The notes under the pieces are model-generated. The model was given only the letters and a program-made list of their open reading frames with translations, was not told where the DNA came from and searched no databases. This document shows positions 1-11,800 of a DNA stretch of 64,000 nucleotides, piece by piece (the first letter of the stretch is position 1; every line of letters begins with the position of its first letter). Where the stretch lies: assembly GCF_040807025.1 (NCBI RefSeq), contig NC_090953.1, forward strand, positions 1,301,501 to 1,365,500, written 5' to 3'. The position numbers and the translations under genes were made by a program. The DNA comes from Struthio camelus (Eukaryota > Chordata > Aves > Struthioniformes > Struthionidae).

Positions 1-2685
1 ACCAGGGAAAGGTTTTCAATTGCCTTTGTTCTCAAATAAAATATACTCATTTATTTTGGGCCTTTTTCATTTTTATCCAGTCCTTGAGTGGGCCAGGTGC
101 TGGATGGGACCTGCACTGATCCCTGCGCTCCTCATGCCTGCTCTGGTTGTCTCCCACCTGGAAGCCCGCCTGTGGGATGTCTCCTTGTGGGCAAGGGTTG
201 TGCTCAGTTCTACAGTTGCTGATCTGTGGATTTGGCAGCCAAAAGGGTGCCTGGCTCCCCGAGCACCAGGCTGGGCCTTCATATCTCTTGGGAAATGTCA
301 AGTGGGAGTGAAATCTAGACTAAGGAATGTGCCTGGCACAAGGGACAGTTTATAAAATCACGTATCTATTGCCAGGCATTTCCACTAGTTACACAATGTA
401 GCTGAAATAAAATATTACCACATATCAGCCTCTCCAAGCAGGACACAAACAAGCTGGTTCACCCTACCATGACACTACTGTCAAAACAGGGAAGATGTAG
501 GTCAACTTCTATAGCTTCCTTAAGCTAAAACTTCCTAGCAAGTGGCTCTAACTCTGTCCAGAACAGAAACCCAGTGAGTTTCCAGGTGTCCTAGCTCTTG
601 CAGGGGAATGAAGGTGGCTTATTTGCTTAGCCTCAGCTAGCAAGAAAGCACTTGGCAAGATAGATAAGAAATAGTTTCACAGGAGGAACACCCAAGGATT
701 GCAGGGAAGTTTAGCATCAAGCATAAGGGCTGCAAGTCACATTACGTGAGGCTGTACGGTGGGTCGTGTTCCTGTAAGCAGCAGACAGATGTTCCTGCAT
801 GCAGATGCTCATATATTAATAAACAATAAATAATTTTTTGGGTACATTGATCACTTTTTTGGAAAATCTGCAAAGCTGAATGTACAATGCTTCAGGGTCC
901 TTCTGAAGGCATGAACTCCCAGACCCAAGAAAGTGATTAAATACAGTGGCTAATCAAAGCTGTGAATAGTCCTTTCAGCTTCAGTGGACTGCCCAGATGC
1001 ATTAAGTGAAAGACACACACATGTACTTTCCTATATTAGGGTCTGCAAATATAAAAAGGCAATAATCCCCTTTGCTATCACTGGATAAATGGACTATGTT
1101 TCTGGAAAGCTTCCAGGCTACTCAAATTTCTCTATTTATTAGTGGCAGCAGAAACGGAGAAAAAAGAAGGTTCTCACTTATAGTGAAAGAAGAATAGAAA
1201 AATTGCAGACATCTTAAAATCTCAAGCACATTTTTTATGAGTTCACAGATTCATAGATTGCAAAACCAAAAAGGAGCATTGTGACAGTCTGTGCTGGCTC
1301 CATACATAGCGCAGGCCCAAGGGCAACTTGGAATTCATGATTTCTTCTTTAAACTCTTGCAGCCTTCTTTCTCAAATGTGCAATTGTGGCTTCTGTGGGC
1401 CTCTAGAAAAATATTTCTAAATAGCTCTCATTTAGTCTCCAAATTTTCTGTTCACAATTTTATTCTCCTTGTTTCTTAGCAACAAACTCAATTCCCATGC
1501 TCTGATATGCCTTCTGATATTTTTCTTCACATTGAACATTTACTGAAACCACTGTTTAAATTAGGAGTTATAATTTTTTGGTTAAAAACTGCAGCCTGCA
1601 GCTGATTCACAAAAATGCAAAAATAAAAAAGGCTACACAGTGTCCACAGAATGTGGCATTTTCTACTTGTTTTTTTCTTTCTCTCTTTTTAAATATATCA
1701 TTCAAAATTTCTCTTTCTGAGAAATAGCCCCATTTCACAAGGGCATTACTACGCAGGAGAGCAATTCTGAACCAGGTGTTTGGCCGCAACGCAGCAGGCA
1801 CAAGTCAACCCAGCTGGGCCAGTCCTAGCCGCTTGGACAGAAAGTATCTTTAAAAACATAACCAAACCAAACCCTCTGGAAGTGCCACTGCTGCACAACA
1901 ACTGTGTTAATCAACCTAACCCACTGAGAGCACCAGGGACACAAAGGGGTCCTGGCTCCTTTTGCCATTTGCTATCCTGCCCCGTGGGCTCCTCGCATTA
2001 GCACTGCTCATGTCGCAGCAAAGAGTATGCAGAGCTGCGTAGTGCAGGGCAGGAGGGCACTTCCCCTGGCTCCCCCCACCTCGGCTCAGCTGCTTTATCT
2101 CTGCAAAAGCCAGGGCATCGTGCAAGCCAAGCAGCAATGTGCGTCGCTCCTGTGGTGGGAAGTTAGGCTCCAGCTTCTGTATTTTGGGAGGGGGAACAGA
2201 GAAGGGTCAGTTTAAACCCAATGGCAAGTTAATGGCCATCTGCTGACAAACACACGCATGCACTGTGCATTTAGACTCTAGCTTGCCTGTAGCACCTTGT
2301 TTCAGCCAGCTTGAAATATTTTTGGCCTTTTGCCAAAATATAGGGGCTGACTTGTGATGCTGGAAAATACACCGAAGGCTTAAAACCTCTTGTTTCTGTA
2401 TTTCTAATTCCTTGCATCAAGCACTGAGTACGGCCTTCACCCTGATAGAGAAAACAGCAAAACTCCAAGAAGGAAAAAATTGTAACTGCCTTATGCTCAT
2501 TTCTTACCCTGAGACCCTTCTGTACCGTGAAATTCCTTTGCGCTTGATCTGGTTTTCTAGTGAAAGCCCACAGAAAAGATCATGTGGTGCCAGCGGAGCC
2601 AAACACATCCTGCACATGCTTATCTGAGTACTCCTCCAGCTTTGCAAGAAAATGCAACCACAGTACTCTTTACACTCTTTCTCAC
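1..2685 (-). other. ADAMTS7: ADAMTS7 intron 18 (5' part)
   Basis: Non-coding sequence following the exon 18 donor. I looked for the rest of TSR4 and the mucin-like region on the minus strand and saw no candidate. It contains a reverse-oriented CR1 tail fragment near 1,248-1,330; otherwise it is unique-looking, moderately AT-rich DNA. Confidence 0.8.
1248..1330 (-). mobile_element. Old CR1 3'-end fragment, reverse orientation
   Basis: The stretch around TTCATAGATTGCAAAACC and the following AGGAGCATTGTGACAGTCTG and CATAGCGCAGGCC match, with many changes, the reverse complement of the 3' tail of old amniote CR1 elements. Similarity fades after about 1,330. Identification is from memory of the family pattern and is tentative. 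Confidence 0.5.
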
Positions 2686-2899
2686 CTCTGACCAATTTCC
2701 AACAGCCCACTGAGAAGGACAGGGGACCTCTCTGTGACAGGGAGCGGTGGCTTCTGGCTTGGAGAGGTGCTGACAGTCTGCTTGCTGCAAAGCTCTCTGC
2801 TCATCCATCCCCACGCTCTGGATGCAAAGCACCGTCCTCTTCATGAGCCCTGACTTGCCACATGTGGCAGAACATTTTTGCCATTCGCCAACCCACCAT
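2686..2899 (-). CDS. ADAMTS7: ADAMTS7 exon 18: TSR3 and first residues of TSR4 (last exon in window)
   Basis: The exon encodes residues 888-959. [18 protein letters not shown] starts TSR3, continuing with [13 protein letters not shown] and ending with [18 protein letters not shown], the first strand of TSR4. The acceptor is TTTTTCCTAG|ATGG and the donor CAGAG|GTGAGA, leaving phase 0. The next exon should start with the CSxTCG motif of TSR4; nothing like it is present between here and coordinate 1. Confidence 0.94.
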
Positions 2900-5800
2900 C
2901 TAGGAAAAAATGAAAGGGGAAGTTGTTTAAGCTGGAGCGAGCACGCAGAAGCCTGTCTGCTCTGTGCTACAGCATGCTGCTCGGTGGTGGGCTCGTAGCG
3001 CTGCATGTGCTCCAAACTGCAGGGGTATTTGGAGCCAGGAGATGAACGCAAAATGCTCTGGCTAGCTTGGACTTCAGCAGCCTGTAACATTCAGTGGGGC
3101 CTGGGGTCACGGGGGAATTAGGATCCCAACCGTGGCTTGTGTTTCAACCCAACCAAAGGTCAGAGCGCCCAGATCGAGGGTCAGGGATGGATTAGTCCCA
3201 GTGTTGTGTGGCTTGAGACGGTTATTTACATAAAGATATAGAGGGACTCCTGGCCCTTTTCAGCAAGGTCCTTTCCCAGAGCAGCTCATGGTCAGAGGGC
3301 CAAGCTGCAAATGCAGAACACCTGCAGCAGTTCAGTGCACCAGGGAGGCTCCTCGCCGCGGGCCAGCAGCAGGCTCCGGGCACCAGTTCTCAAGCACAAG
3401 GGGAGAGGAGGTGCAAAATCAGCGAGGGAAACGGCTGCACACCTCTGACGAGGCTGGCTTCCCAGCTGGTGCTCGCTGCAGTGCAGGCACTGCAATGCCA
3501 AGGCAGCGACCCAGATCTGACCTGCCCTCGGCGCCCTGCTAGAGCAGTTGGAGCATTAAAGCTTTGCTGAGAAGGAGCAAAGGAAAAGAAAGCGAACCTG
3601 GCTGGGCAGGGCTCCTCGTTGCACGTCCGCTGCTGGTCGTCGGGCCGGGTCAGCGCATCGCAGTATCTCTCCTCCACGATCCCGGCCAGCTTTTCCACGC
3701 AGTGCACGATCTGCCTCTGAACCCCTGGGGACACACAAGCAAGCACAAAACACACGGCATCGTTCTGGCAAGCTCGGTCTCGCAGAAAATCGCCCCGGCA
3801 CGTCAGGAGCTGTGTCCACCCGCAGATCTGCGCGCGAGCCGCTCCCTCCAGCCCGTTTTGGAGGGACCGCGGCAGGACCGCGGTCATCAAGCACCGCTGA
3901 ATGACCCGATTCGATGCAGGGTCAGCAGGCGCCAGGTGCGGGCCGCTGCTTGCCGAGACCCCGAGGTGCGGCTGCTGGCGTAACGCGGGGACAGCCGGGG
4001 CCCTTGCCAGCCGGCCTCCCAGCCAGCGAGCCCCGAGCCCTCTTTTAAATCGTCCAGGGAAAACACTACCAAAAAGAAAACAGAAGTTACCACACAGAAG
4101 GAATACAATTCTCTGCCCGCACCAGCTGCTTTGAAACACCAAGCAGCACAGACGTCCGTCAGGTCGCTGCGCTGCTGTGGTTTTTACCCTTTTATGTGAC
4201 TGCTGCCAATGTAATCAAACCACTAAGTGTCCTCTGCCAGCAAGCTGCAGGAGGCCTTAACACGATACACTAAAAACAGAAGAAAGAAAAGGGAACCCCC
4301 AAAGCCCCCAGTGGCAGTGACGCCGCGTGGGCTGGCCGTGCCGCGCGGCCGGAGCGCCGGCCCCAGCGCTGGCTGCGGGGCAGCAACGCTCCCGCTCCGC
4401 CCCGGCGCTGGAAAGGGCAGCTGGAAAGCTGCTTCGTGACACGAGAGGTGTATGGTTAGACCTGCAAAACTGAGTGCTGGAAAATGACCCTGAATAGCCA
4501 GCCTGGGGCCAGATGGCTGTAACTAACAGGGGACCAGCCCGGGCGCAGGCGCCAAGGCTTTACAAGCCAAGCACGGCAGCCCAAGCAAGGATCTCCCTGG
4601 GGGCTGGCAGGACACCTGAGCTGTTTGTCCAGCGTGAGTGTCCAGGCCACTTCAAGCAGAAAGCTAAAAACCAGATTACAGAAAGATTCGGTAAATGTTG
4701 TACCCCTTAAAAAAGAGATGTGAGATTATACTTGTTCTTTCAGTGCTTAGGGATGTTGGGAAATACGACGGGCCGCACACGACAGCCCCACTGCAGACAC
4801 AGCGCTTCCTGCATGAAACATCGGCCCCGCTCAAGCACCGGGAATGCCGCTGATTTCCCTCAGACTGAAAAGTTATTTTAATGTAATTGTTTGCATGAAA
4901 CAAGTATCTCGCCCAGTACCAGGGCTATTTAAAATAGGAAGCACCTGGTGAATGAGTGAGAAAGATCCCTGCTGACTCCTTCTGTAAGGGGCACGTTGCT
5001 CACCATCGCCCATGACAGCATTGTCTGACACACTCCGTTTCCTTCCAATTCCAAGCAGCTGAAAATTAAAAAACTACTGAGAAAATATTTTTGCAGATGG
5101 AGGAAGCTGTACCTATGGGGTAGATCTGCAGGGCTTCTTAATTTGGATTAAACTGTGTATTCTTTAGGTGTAATATTAGGTGTATATTCTTTACTCACTG
5201 GGGAGACCTCTAAGTCATGGCACGCGCTGTCTTGGCTGCCAGACGCAGCCGGCAGGCTGGGATGGCCGGGCACAGCGACTCCCGCGCCCCAGGGACACGC
5301 AGCTCCCCCCCGAAGGGGCTGCTGCTCTACCCAGCAGGGCTGGGCCTGGGGCGGCAGCGGCCTGGGGACGGGCGCTTCGTGCTCAATCCGGTTCTTGTCT
5401 CAGCTGAGATGATTGCCTTGATCTAAAGAAATACAGCACGCCAGCATTGCCTGGGGTACTCCCGGGAAGTCCTGTGCTGATCCTGTGCAGGTCCCTTGTA
5501 GCTTTAGACATTGCCTGTCTAAATGCTGGCTCACTAAATACATCCTAAAACAGCCTGGCAGGTATCTACCACCCCAGACACAGACACAGCACTGCTATCG
5601 CAAGGGAGTTGTGGCTGCTATCGCCTCTGTGCAAACCGCTACCGTTTCAGCTCCGTCATGCTGATGTCAATCATTTGTCAACCCCAGCATTTTGTCTGCA
5701 CTTCTTTAAAACGTCAGCAGCCCTGGGACTTCCAGCACTCTGCAGGTTGGCAAGCCAGCGAGGAAACCAAGCCCAACCACCCTCCCCGCGCAGGGCCAGA

Positions 5801-8800
5801 GGCTTCTCCCAGGCGCTCCTGCTTCAGCCCCACGACTGCTGGCTTAGCTGGAGCAAATATTTAAGACATAAATCTTGCTCCAGAGAGCTCAGAGGGCTCC
5901 CAAAGACAAACCCCAGCGCGCAGTTATTGCTTCAGTTCCGTTCATTGGGGTTTCTGGAGTTTAGCACTCTGGCTCCTGCGGTTTTGGCAGTTCTGTGAAC
6001 TCTGCCCAGGTGGTCAATATCTTTGTGCTAAGGTGGCTCAAGGCAGCAGATGTATTACTTCACTCGGGGTAAAATAGAGGCTGTTATCACTCTGACGTGT
6101 GAAGCAGCGCCTTTGCAGACACAGCGCAGACTTGCTCTAAGCTGTGTCATAACTCAAACGCAGGTCTGACCTGGTGCCCGTCTCTCTCGAGGGCAGCTGC
6201 AAGGGCTGCTCTCTGACATCGACGCCGATTGCCTGCCACCGCATGTCTGAGCTCAGGTGTTTTCCATCTGAGTTTCAATTTACTTTACAACAGTGCTTTC
6301 TAATGTATCTACATTGGCCCCAAAATCATTTTTGACCTTTTGTGTGGAAATAGCATAATCAAGAACATCCCGTGCTAGACAGGCCTTTTTTCCCTTATGA
6401 AAAATGATCATCATGTTCAAATCTAAATGAAAACCACCCGGTTTGGCACACAGACAGAAAGCTGTGCTGATTGAAACCTGCTGAACATCTGTCCCACCAT
6501 CATCTACTTTACACTGTGCACAGCCTGGGCACCACGAGATGAAAAAGGCCCTTGCTCCCACCAGGAAACTTTCATTAGGCCCAAGCCACAAGACATAAAC
6601 AGTGGGGTTAAAAAAATACAGGCCTTGTTCAGCACCTATTTGCTGAGTTTCCTGCAGGCAGAAGGTAACAAAACCTCTCCTGTAACCCCGACTACATTTC
6701 TGCGACGGAGTCGAACTTTGCCTCCAGAGCAGCACCAGCAAATGTAACAGGGCCACGAAATGGTGCAGCACCGTTTCCACAAGCAGTCCCATTAAGAGCA
6801 CGGCAACATTACCCTCTAACCCCGGCCTTGCTCCCGAGATGGGACAGGGAGCAATTCCTGGCTCGATGGGGATGCAGGCAGAGCCCCCCTCAAGGCGCAG
6901 CCTCTGAAGCTGCCTCCCCAGGGTCAGCACCGGCCCCATCGGTCCCTGATTCAACCCCTGGCCTGGGAGCTGCTGCAGCTGGGAGGACCTTCCCTCTGCC
7001 AGGACTTGCTGGGAGTTCTTTCCTTCTTCTTTAAAGAAAGTCCTGGATTATGGAACATCCACGCTGTTATTGGGATGGGCAGAAGCTGCCAAATGGAAAA
7101 ATAGCAGCTAAATATCAAACTGGTCAGTGCACATTTCTAAGAATATTTTCCTACTTTTAAACAGTTTGTGTGTGCTAGGGAAGATCACAGCTGGGAATGA
7201 GACCAGAGCGAGCTCAGGCTTTTCGTGCAGGCTCCAGGGTGCTGGGGCAGGCAGGGGGCTCCTGCTGCATCCGGCAGCAGCCTGGATCCCGCCTGCAGCA
7301 AAGGAGTGCAGGAGAGAAGAGTGGTCATCAGCAAGCAAAGGCGAAAATAATGCCTTGCTGAATAGTGACAGCCCGTGCCTCCATGGCACGTTCCAGGGGG
7401 ATCTCAGGTATCTGGGACATGCCTGCAGGCACCCTAGGAAAGGGGCAGGGGAAGCAGGAGGGCTCCTGTGCTACACGAGCGCAAAGGTTGGCTGGGGGCC
7501 TGGGACAGCAGCCCAGCAGCCACTGCAGCCCTGCACTCCCTGCTCAGTCCCTTTTTCAGTCTTTGTGACCTTAAACACATGCAACGAGCAATGGCTGAGC
7601 ACAGACCTGCAGAACAAGCAAGAGTTGGGTTTGCTTTGTCCCTGCAGCCGCTAGCAGTGTGAGCACAGCTAATCTGAGTAGAAAATGTATTTCCCCCACC
7701 TCTCGCGTTGCGAAAAGCCCCTGCAGGCTTCACCTTGGCACAGGACTTGAGCCTCAGCTTTGCGGGGCATCATGCATTTCAAGGTGGCAAAACCGCGTGG
7801 AAGAGCATACCCGGGGAAAGATGTGGCAGGTCGGCTACAGCAAATAGGCTGCGGCCCCCAGGGAAGCACGTTATCTTGGCAGCCTCCTTCCCGACATTTC
7901 CTGATCCGCTGGCCATATCCTGATTCTGCGATTAGCGCGTGCGTGTGTGTGTACATACTCGTTTGTGTGTATATACACACACAGAGTCTTTTCTGGAGGG
8001 GGGGAACTGTATCCAAAGCGACGTTAATTGGCAGGAATACAACTCTTTTTGGCAGCCTTCTGCCCCAGTCATAGCTAACAGATAAATCATCTGATAAAGC
8101 CTCCTGCTTCCATTCTGCAGCACTTACGGGGGGAAATTTTTAAGGATGACCTCACTTTCAATGTTCTGTTTTGCTATCTTCTCTTGTCCTTCTTTTTGCA
8201 ACACATACTTAACCCATGGCTTGGGAGAGCTGTAAATAACAACAACCGCAATCAGCTGAGATTGATACGAACCTACTAAGGCTGCTGAATTCTGCTGAAA
8301 AGAGGAAACTCCCAAACTCCTTGGCCGCAATGCTCCTGAGGTTTCAGAGTGCCAGCTGCTGACAGAGCTCGCTGTGCTGAGACTCCGGTGCCGTTTCTCT
8401 GACCTGACCCTGCTGCTGTGTTTCACGTCGTACCTGCGCGGCCTCATTCAGCCCAGGGAAAGCTGCGTGGCTTCCTGACGACTGGCAACCTGCAGGAGCA
8501 CACCAAAGAGCTCCTCTCTCACAAGGAGACACAAGGTCCAAACTTCCTCACAGACTGACTCCTGTCTGATTTGCTCCTGCATTTCCCTTCTATTCTGGAA
8601 ACTAATTAATCAAAGTATACAATTAAAAGCTGCTTTTAAATAAAAGCCACTGACCTCAACTCTCGTCCTCCTGAATTCTACAGTCACAGTACGTTACAGG
8701 CACCCGTGCAATCCACTGCCCTGAGCTCTCACAGCAAACATATATAAACTCCTGTAGCACTACAAACCTGCACACTTCAGGGAAGGCATTAACACCTGCC

Positions 8801-11800
8801 AGCTAGGAACTGCCAGGCAACACCTCTGAGCGCACGCTGCTCTGCGGCTGCCCGGAGCAGGGTCCTTTCAGGAGACTGGCCACCAGGGCCAGGGTATAAG
8901 AGCCTGAAGCAAAGGCTGGTAAGGCCTCCTCAGGCGGCTGGGAACACGGCTCGCCTCAGCTTTGTGTGCATGAGATGTGCACACAGATACATACTCACCT
9001 ATTGATAGAGCTTGCACGCACCCCTTTTGCAATTATAGAAAATGACAAAAACATGCTAATTTGCTTCAGTGGAAAAAAAGAATTACTGTCTTTGAATCCC
9101 CTTTGGTTTTCACACAAAGAGATCCTTTTTTTTCCTCTTTCTTTTAAACGCTTGCTTAAAGCCCCAATGGCAGCCTGATGCGGGCTGTGAGCAGCCACAT
9201 GCATGTATTTAAGGCTGTCTGTGAGCGGGCTGTCTGGGCATGCAGCGTGCTGGGGCCGGCTGCGCTCCCGGCCAGCCGCAAGAGCAGCTCAGCTGCAAAC
9301 CGAGACGTCCTCGAGCTCCTGCGGGGCAAGCAAAAATAGACCTTCAGCACCTCACAGAGCAGCACTCTGAAATTCAGCTGAAAGCGTTGGTGCCCCGGCC
9401 CTGACACTGCTGCTCTCGAGGAAGGATTTGCGGCAGCCAGCCGCCCCTTTGCAGGGTCCATGGACTGGTGCCTTCCCCGTGGGGCAGCCCCTCGCAGCCA
9501 TGTGAGACGAGGGCTCATGACAGCCCTGCGCCGTGCTCACACCTACCTCTACAGCTAAGGGAGCATATGGCCAGTGAAAAAGCCAAAAAACCTCAAGAGA
9601 GATCCTTCCAACTTCTGCTTATGGAGTAAAATGAAAACACTGGTTTCTGCTAGTCCTGAGCAGTACAGTGAGATAAAAAGACCACATAGGCTCACACCCA
9701 CACTTCCCTCAAAAGCTTCACATCCTGCTCAAGCCAGGGCATCTCAGGGACGTGTGGGTACAGCACTCTGTGTTTGCTGTCTGGAGCGTCTGCTCCCTTT
9801 CTCCAACCAATACATCAAAGTTCAGACTTCACCCTGCTGACCAGGTGGCTCTGTAGCCTCCTCAGGCAGCTGTACCCATGGCCCCACGTGCGGCCCCACG
9901 TGCGGCCCCACGCGCGGCCCCACGCGCACCTCCAGCTAGTGAATACCTTGCCTGCCTTGGGGGGACCCAGTGGGGATGTTCACCCATCTGTCTGCACGTG
10001 CGCAGCACACCATCGTGCTGCAAAACTGGGTGAGATGCACATTTCTAGGGATCAAACCGCAAGTCTCCCCCGCCAGCAAGGAGCCGGTCGGCACGGCAGG
10101 GCTGCCATGCAGACGACCCACGTTCCCTGTCTTGATGCGGATGACAGAGCAGGAATAACGGGAAGCCCTCTTGGCTTCTTCCAGCTGCGGCTCCACAGAG
10201 CCCTTTGGAGGAGGCAGGTGAAACGTGGGCATTTCTGGCAGCTAACACGGAGGCAGCCGCGGCTGCTGCCCACTCTGTGGTGGAGCCAGCGCTAGCTTTC
10301 CAGGCCGCCGAGGGAGATGGCCCCAGCTCTGCCAGCCCCAGGGTCCACTCTGGGACATCGCTCTGCTGCCACATTATCCCCTCTCGGCTTCAGAGCGGCT
10401 CAGGGCAAGGACGTGCCCTGGGGTTCGAGGGGATGAGTCTGACTGCTCTAACTCCTGCCCTCCCTGAGGGACATCGGCAAACGCGGGTACGTTTGGCAGA
10501 GGCCTGGGTGCAGAATGGAGTTCCCCAAATCTTGCACCAAGGCTGGGAGAGAAGCTACTCCCCGTGTTGCTCTTCATGGTCCCGATCGCCAACCTCTGCA
10601 GCACATGTCAGCACACTGGGCTGCCTGAGAACCCCCTTCCCTTGTGAGAACCAGCCCAGGCAGCGGCTCCCAGCCCTGCGCAGGGAGGAGGACACAGAAG
10701 ACAGCACAGTGGGGAGGGGAAGGAAGGAAGAGGAGAAGAAAGCATCCAAGGGACGAAGAGGCCCACGGTCCCAGTGGCGGGCAGTGCAGGAAGCCCCTGC
10801 CGCGGCGGCCGCGTGGTGCCGGCAGCGCTGCCCTGCACGAGCGCGGCCAGGGTGATGTGCAGGGCAGTATCCGATTTGCTCTCTGAGAAATTCTTGAAAT
10901 GGTCCCCTTCCCGCCAGAGGGTCAGCCAGGCTGGAGAGCAGCCATCTGATGTTTGTTTGGTTTCTCTAAAGCTTTTTTGTCTCAATCAACCTGAAGGCTG
11001 AGGAGCAACCGGTGCAGTAACAGGACACCAGGCCACGAGGAAAGAGCTGATAAAGCGTGGACTCCCTGCCGCTAAGCGCAGCGGGGGGTTACGGGATATT
11101 TATGACCTCAGCAGATGTTTTTTTTTTTTTTTTTTAAACCTACTGAAACCAAAGACCAAAGAATTTCTAAGGCAAATGCCAGCAGACTGGTCTGATGTGT
11201 CTCCTAGGCTGTGATGTAGAACATGGCACTGGCTATAAGCACTTTCTTAAAAGCGTGTTTTGCAGATTTTGCCACTACCTGTCTCTCTCAATGCCTGCCG
11301 TGGCCAGTGGTGCTGCACCCCAGAAGAGGGGTCCCACCTGGTACCCCAGCGGGAATCCCTGCCTGACACAGTCCCATTGGCATTTACACTTTCTAGAACA
11401 AGAAAAAAGATCAGGGAACTAACAACAGAAAAGTGATTTCCAATGGGATGTGTTGCATCGCTGGAGTTTTGTGCACACCTCTGACAAGGGGATACTCTGG
11501 GGCTCAGCCACTCCTCTGTCGCACTCCCAGGTGTCTCAGCCCGGGCCGCGGCGGTGCGTGGGCCGAAGGCGGGACACTCACCCGTGCCACACGTGGCAGT
11601 GCACTTCGTCCAGGAGCCATACCGCCAGAGGAACTCTGCCTGCTGAATCTCGTTCTCGCTCTCCAACTCCCTTTGGATCGTGTACTGGTAGCGGACGCCT
11701 GGGTTAGTTTCCTGAAACAACAGCTGTGGGGAGACAACAGATGATCAGAGATGATGTGGTTTGTTCAGAGAAGTCAGGGTTGGCTGCTGCAGTCAAGGGG

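Larger units (their letters stand above)
3725..11581 (-). other. ADAMTS7: ADAMTS7 intron 16
   Basis: A 7.9 kb intron. It holds an alternating GT tract with an 18-base perfect palindrome (about 7,938-7,986), a 12-base tandem repeat rich in CACGTG (9,881-9,928), a run of 18 T (11,118-11,135), and an unexplained open frame on the minus strand (6,280-6,954). I recognised no gene or transposon. Confidence 0.8.

Noticed and set aside
1-2685. Exon 19 (rest of TSR4 and mucin-like region) within the window
   Set aside because: No minus-strand segment with a CSxTCG pattern and flanking acceptor was found.
3390-4142. 250-codon minus-strand frame containing exon 17
   Set aside because: Only 3,598-3,724 is exon; the upstream part runs through intron 16 and is separated by a good acceptor (TGTCCCCAG). 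The downstream extension is kept only as a possible retained-intron form.
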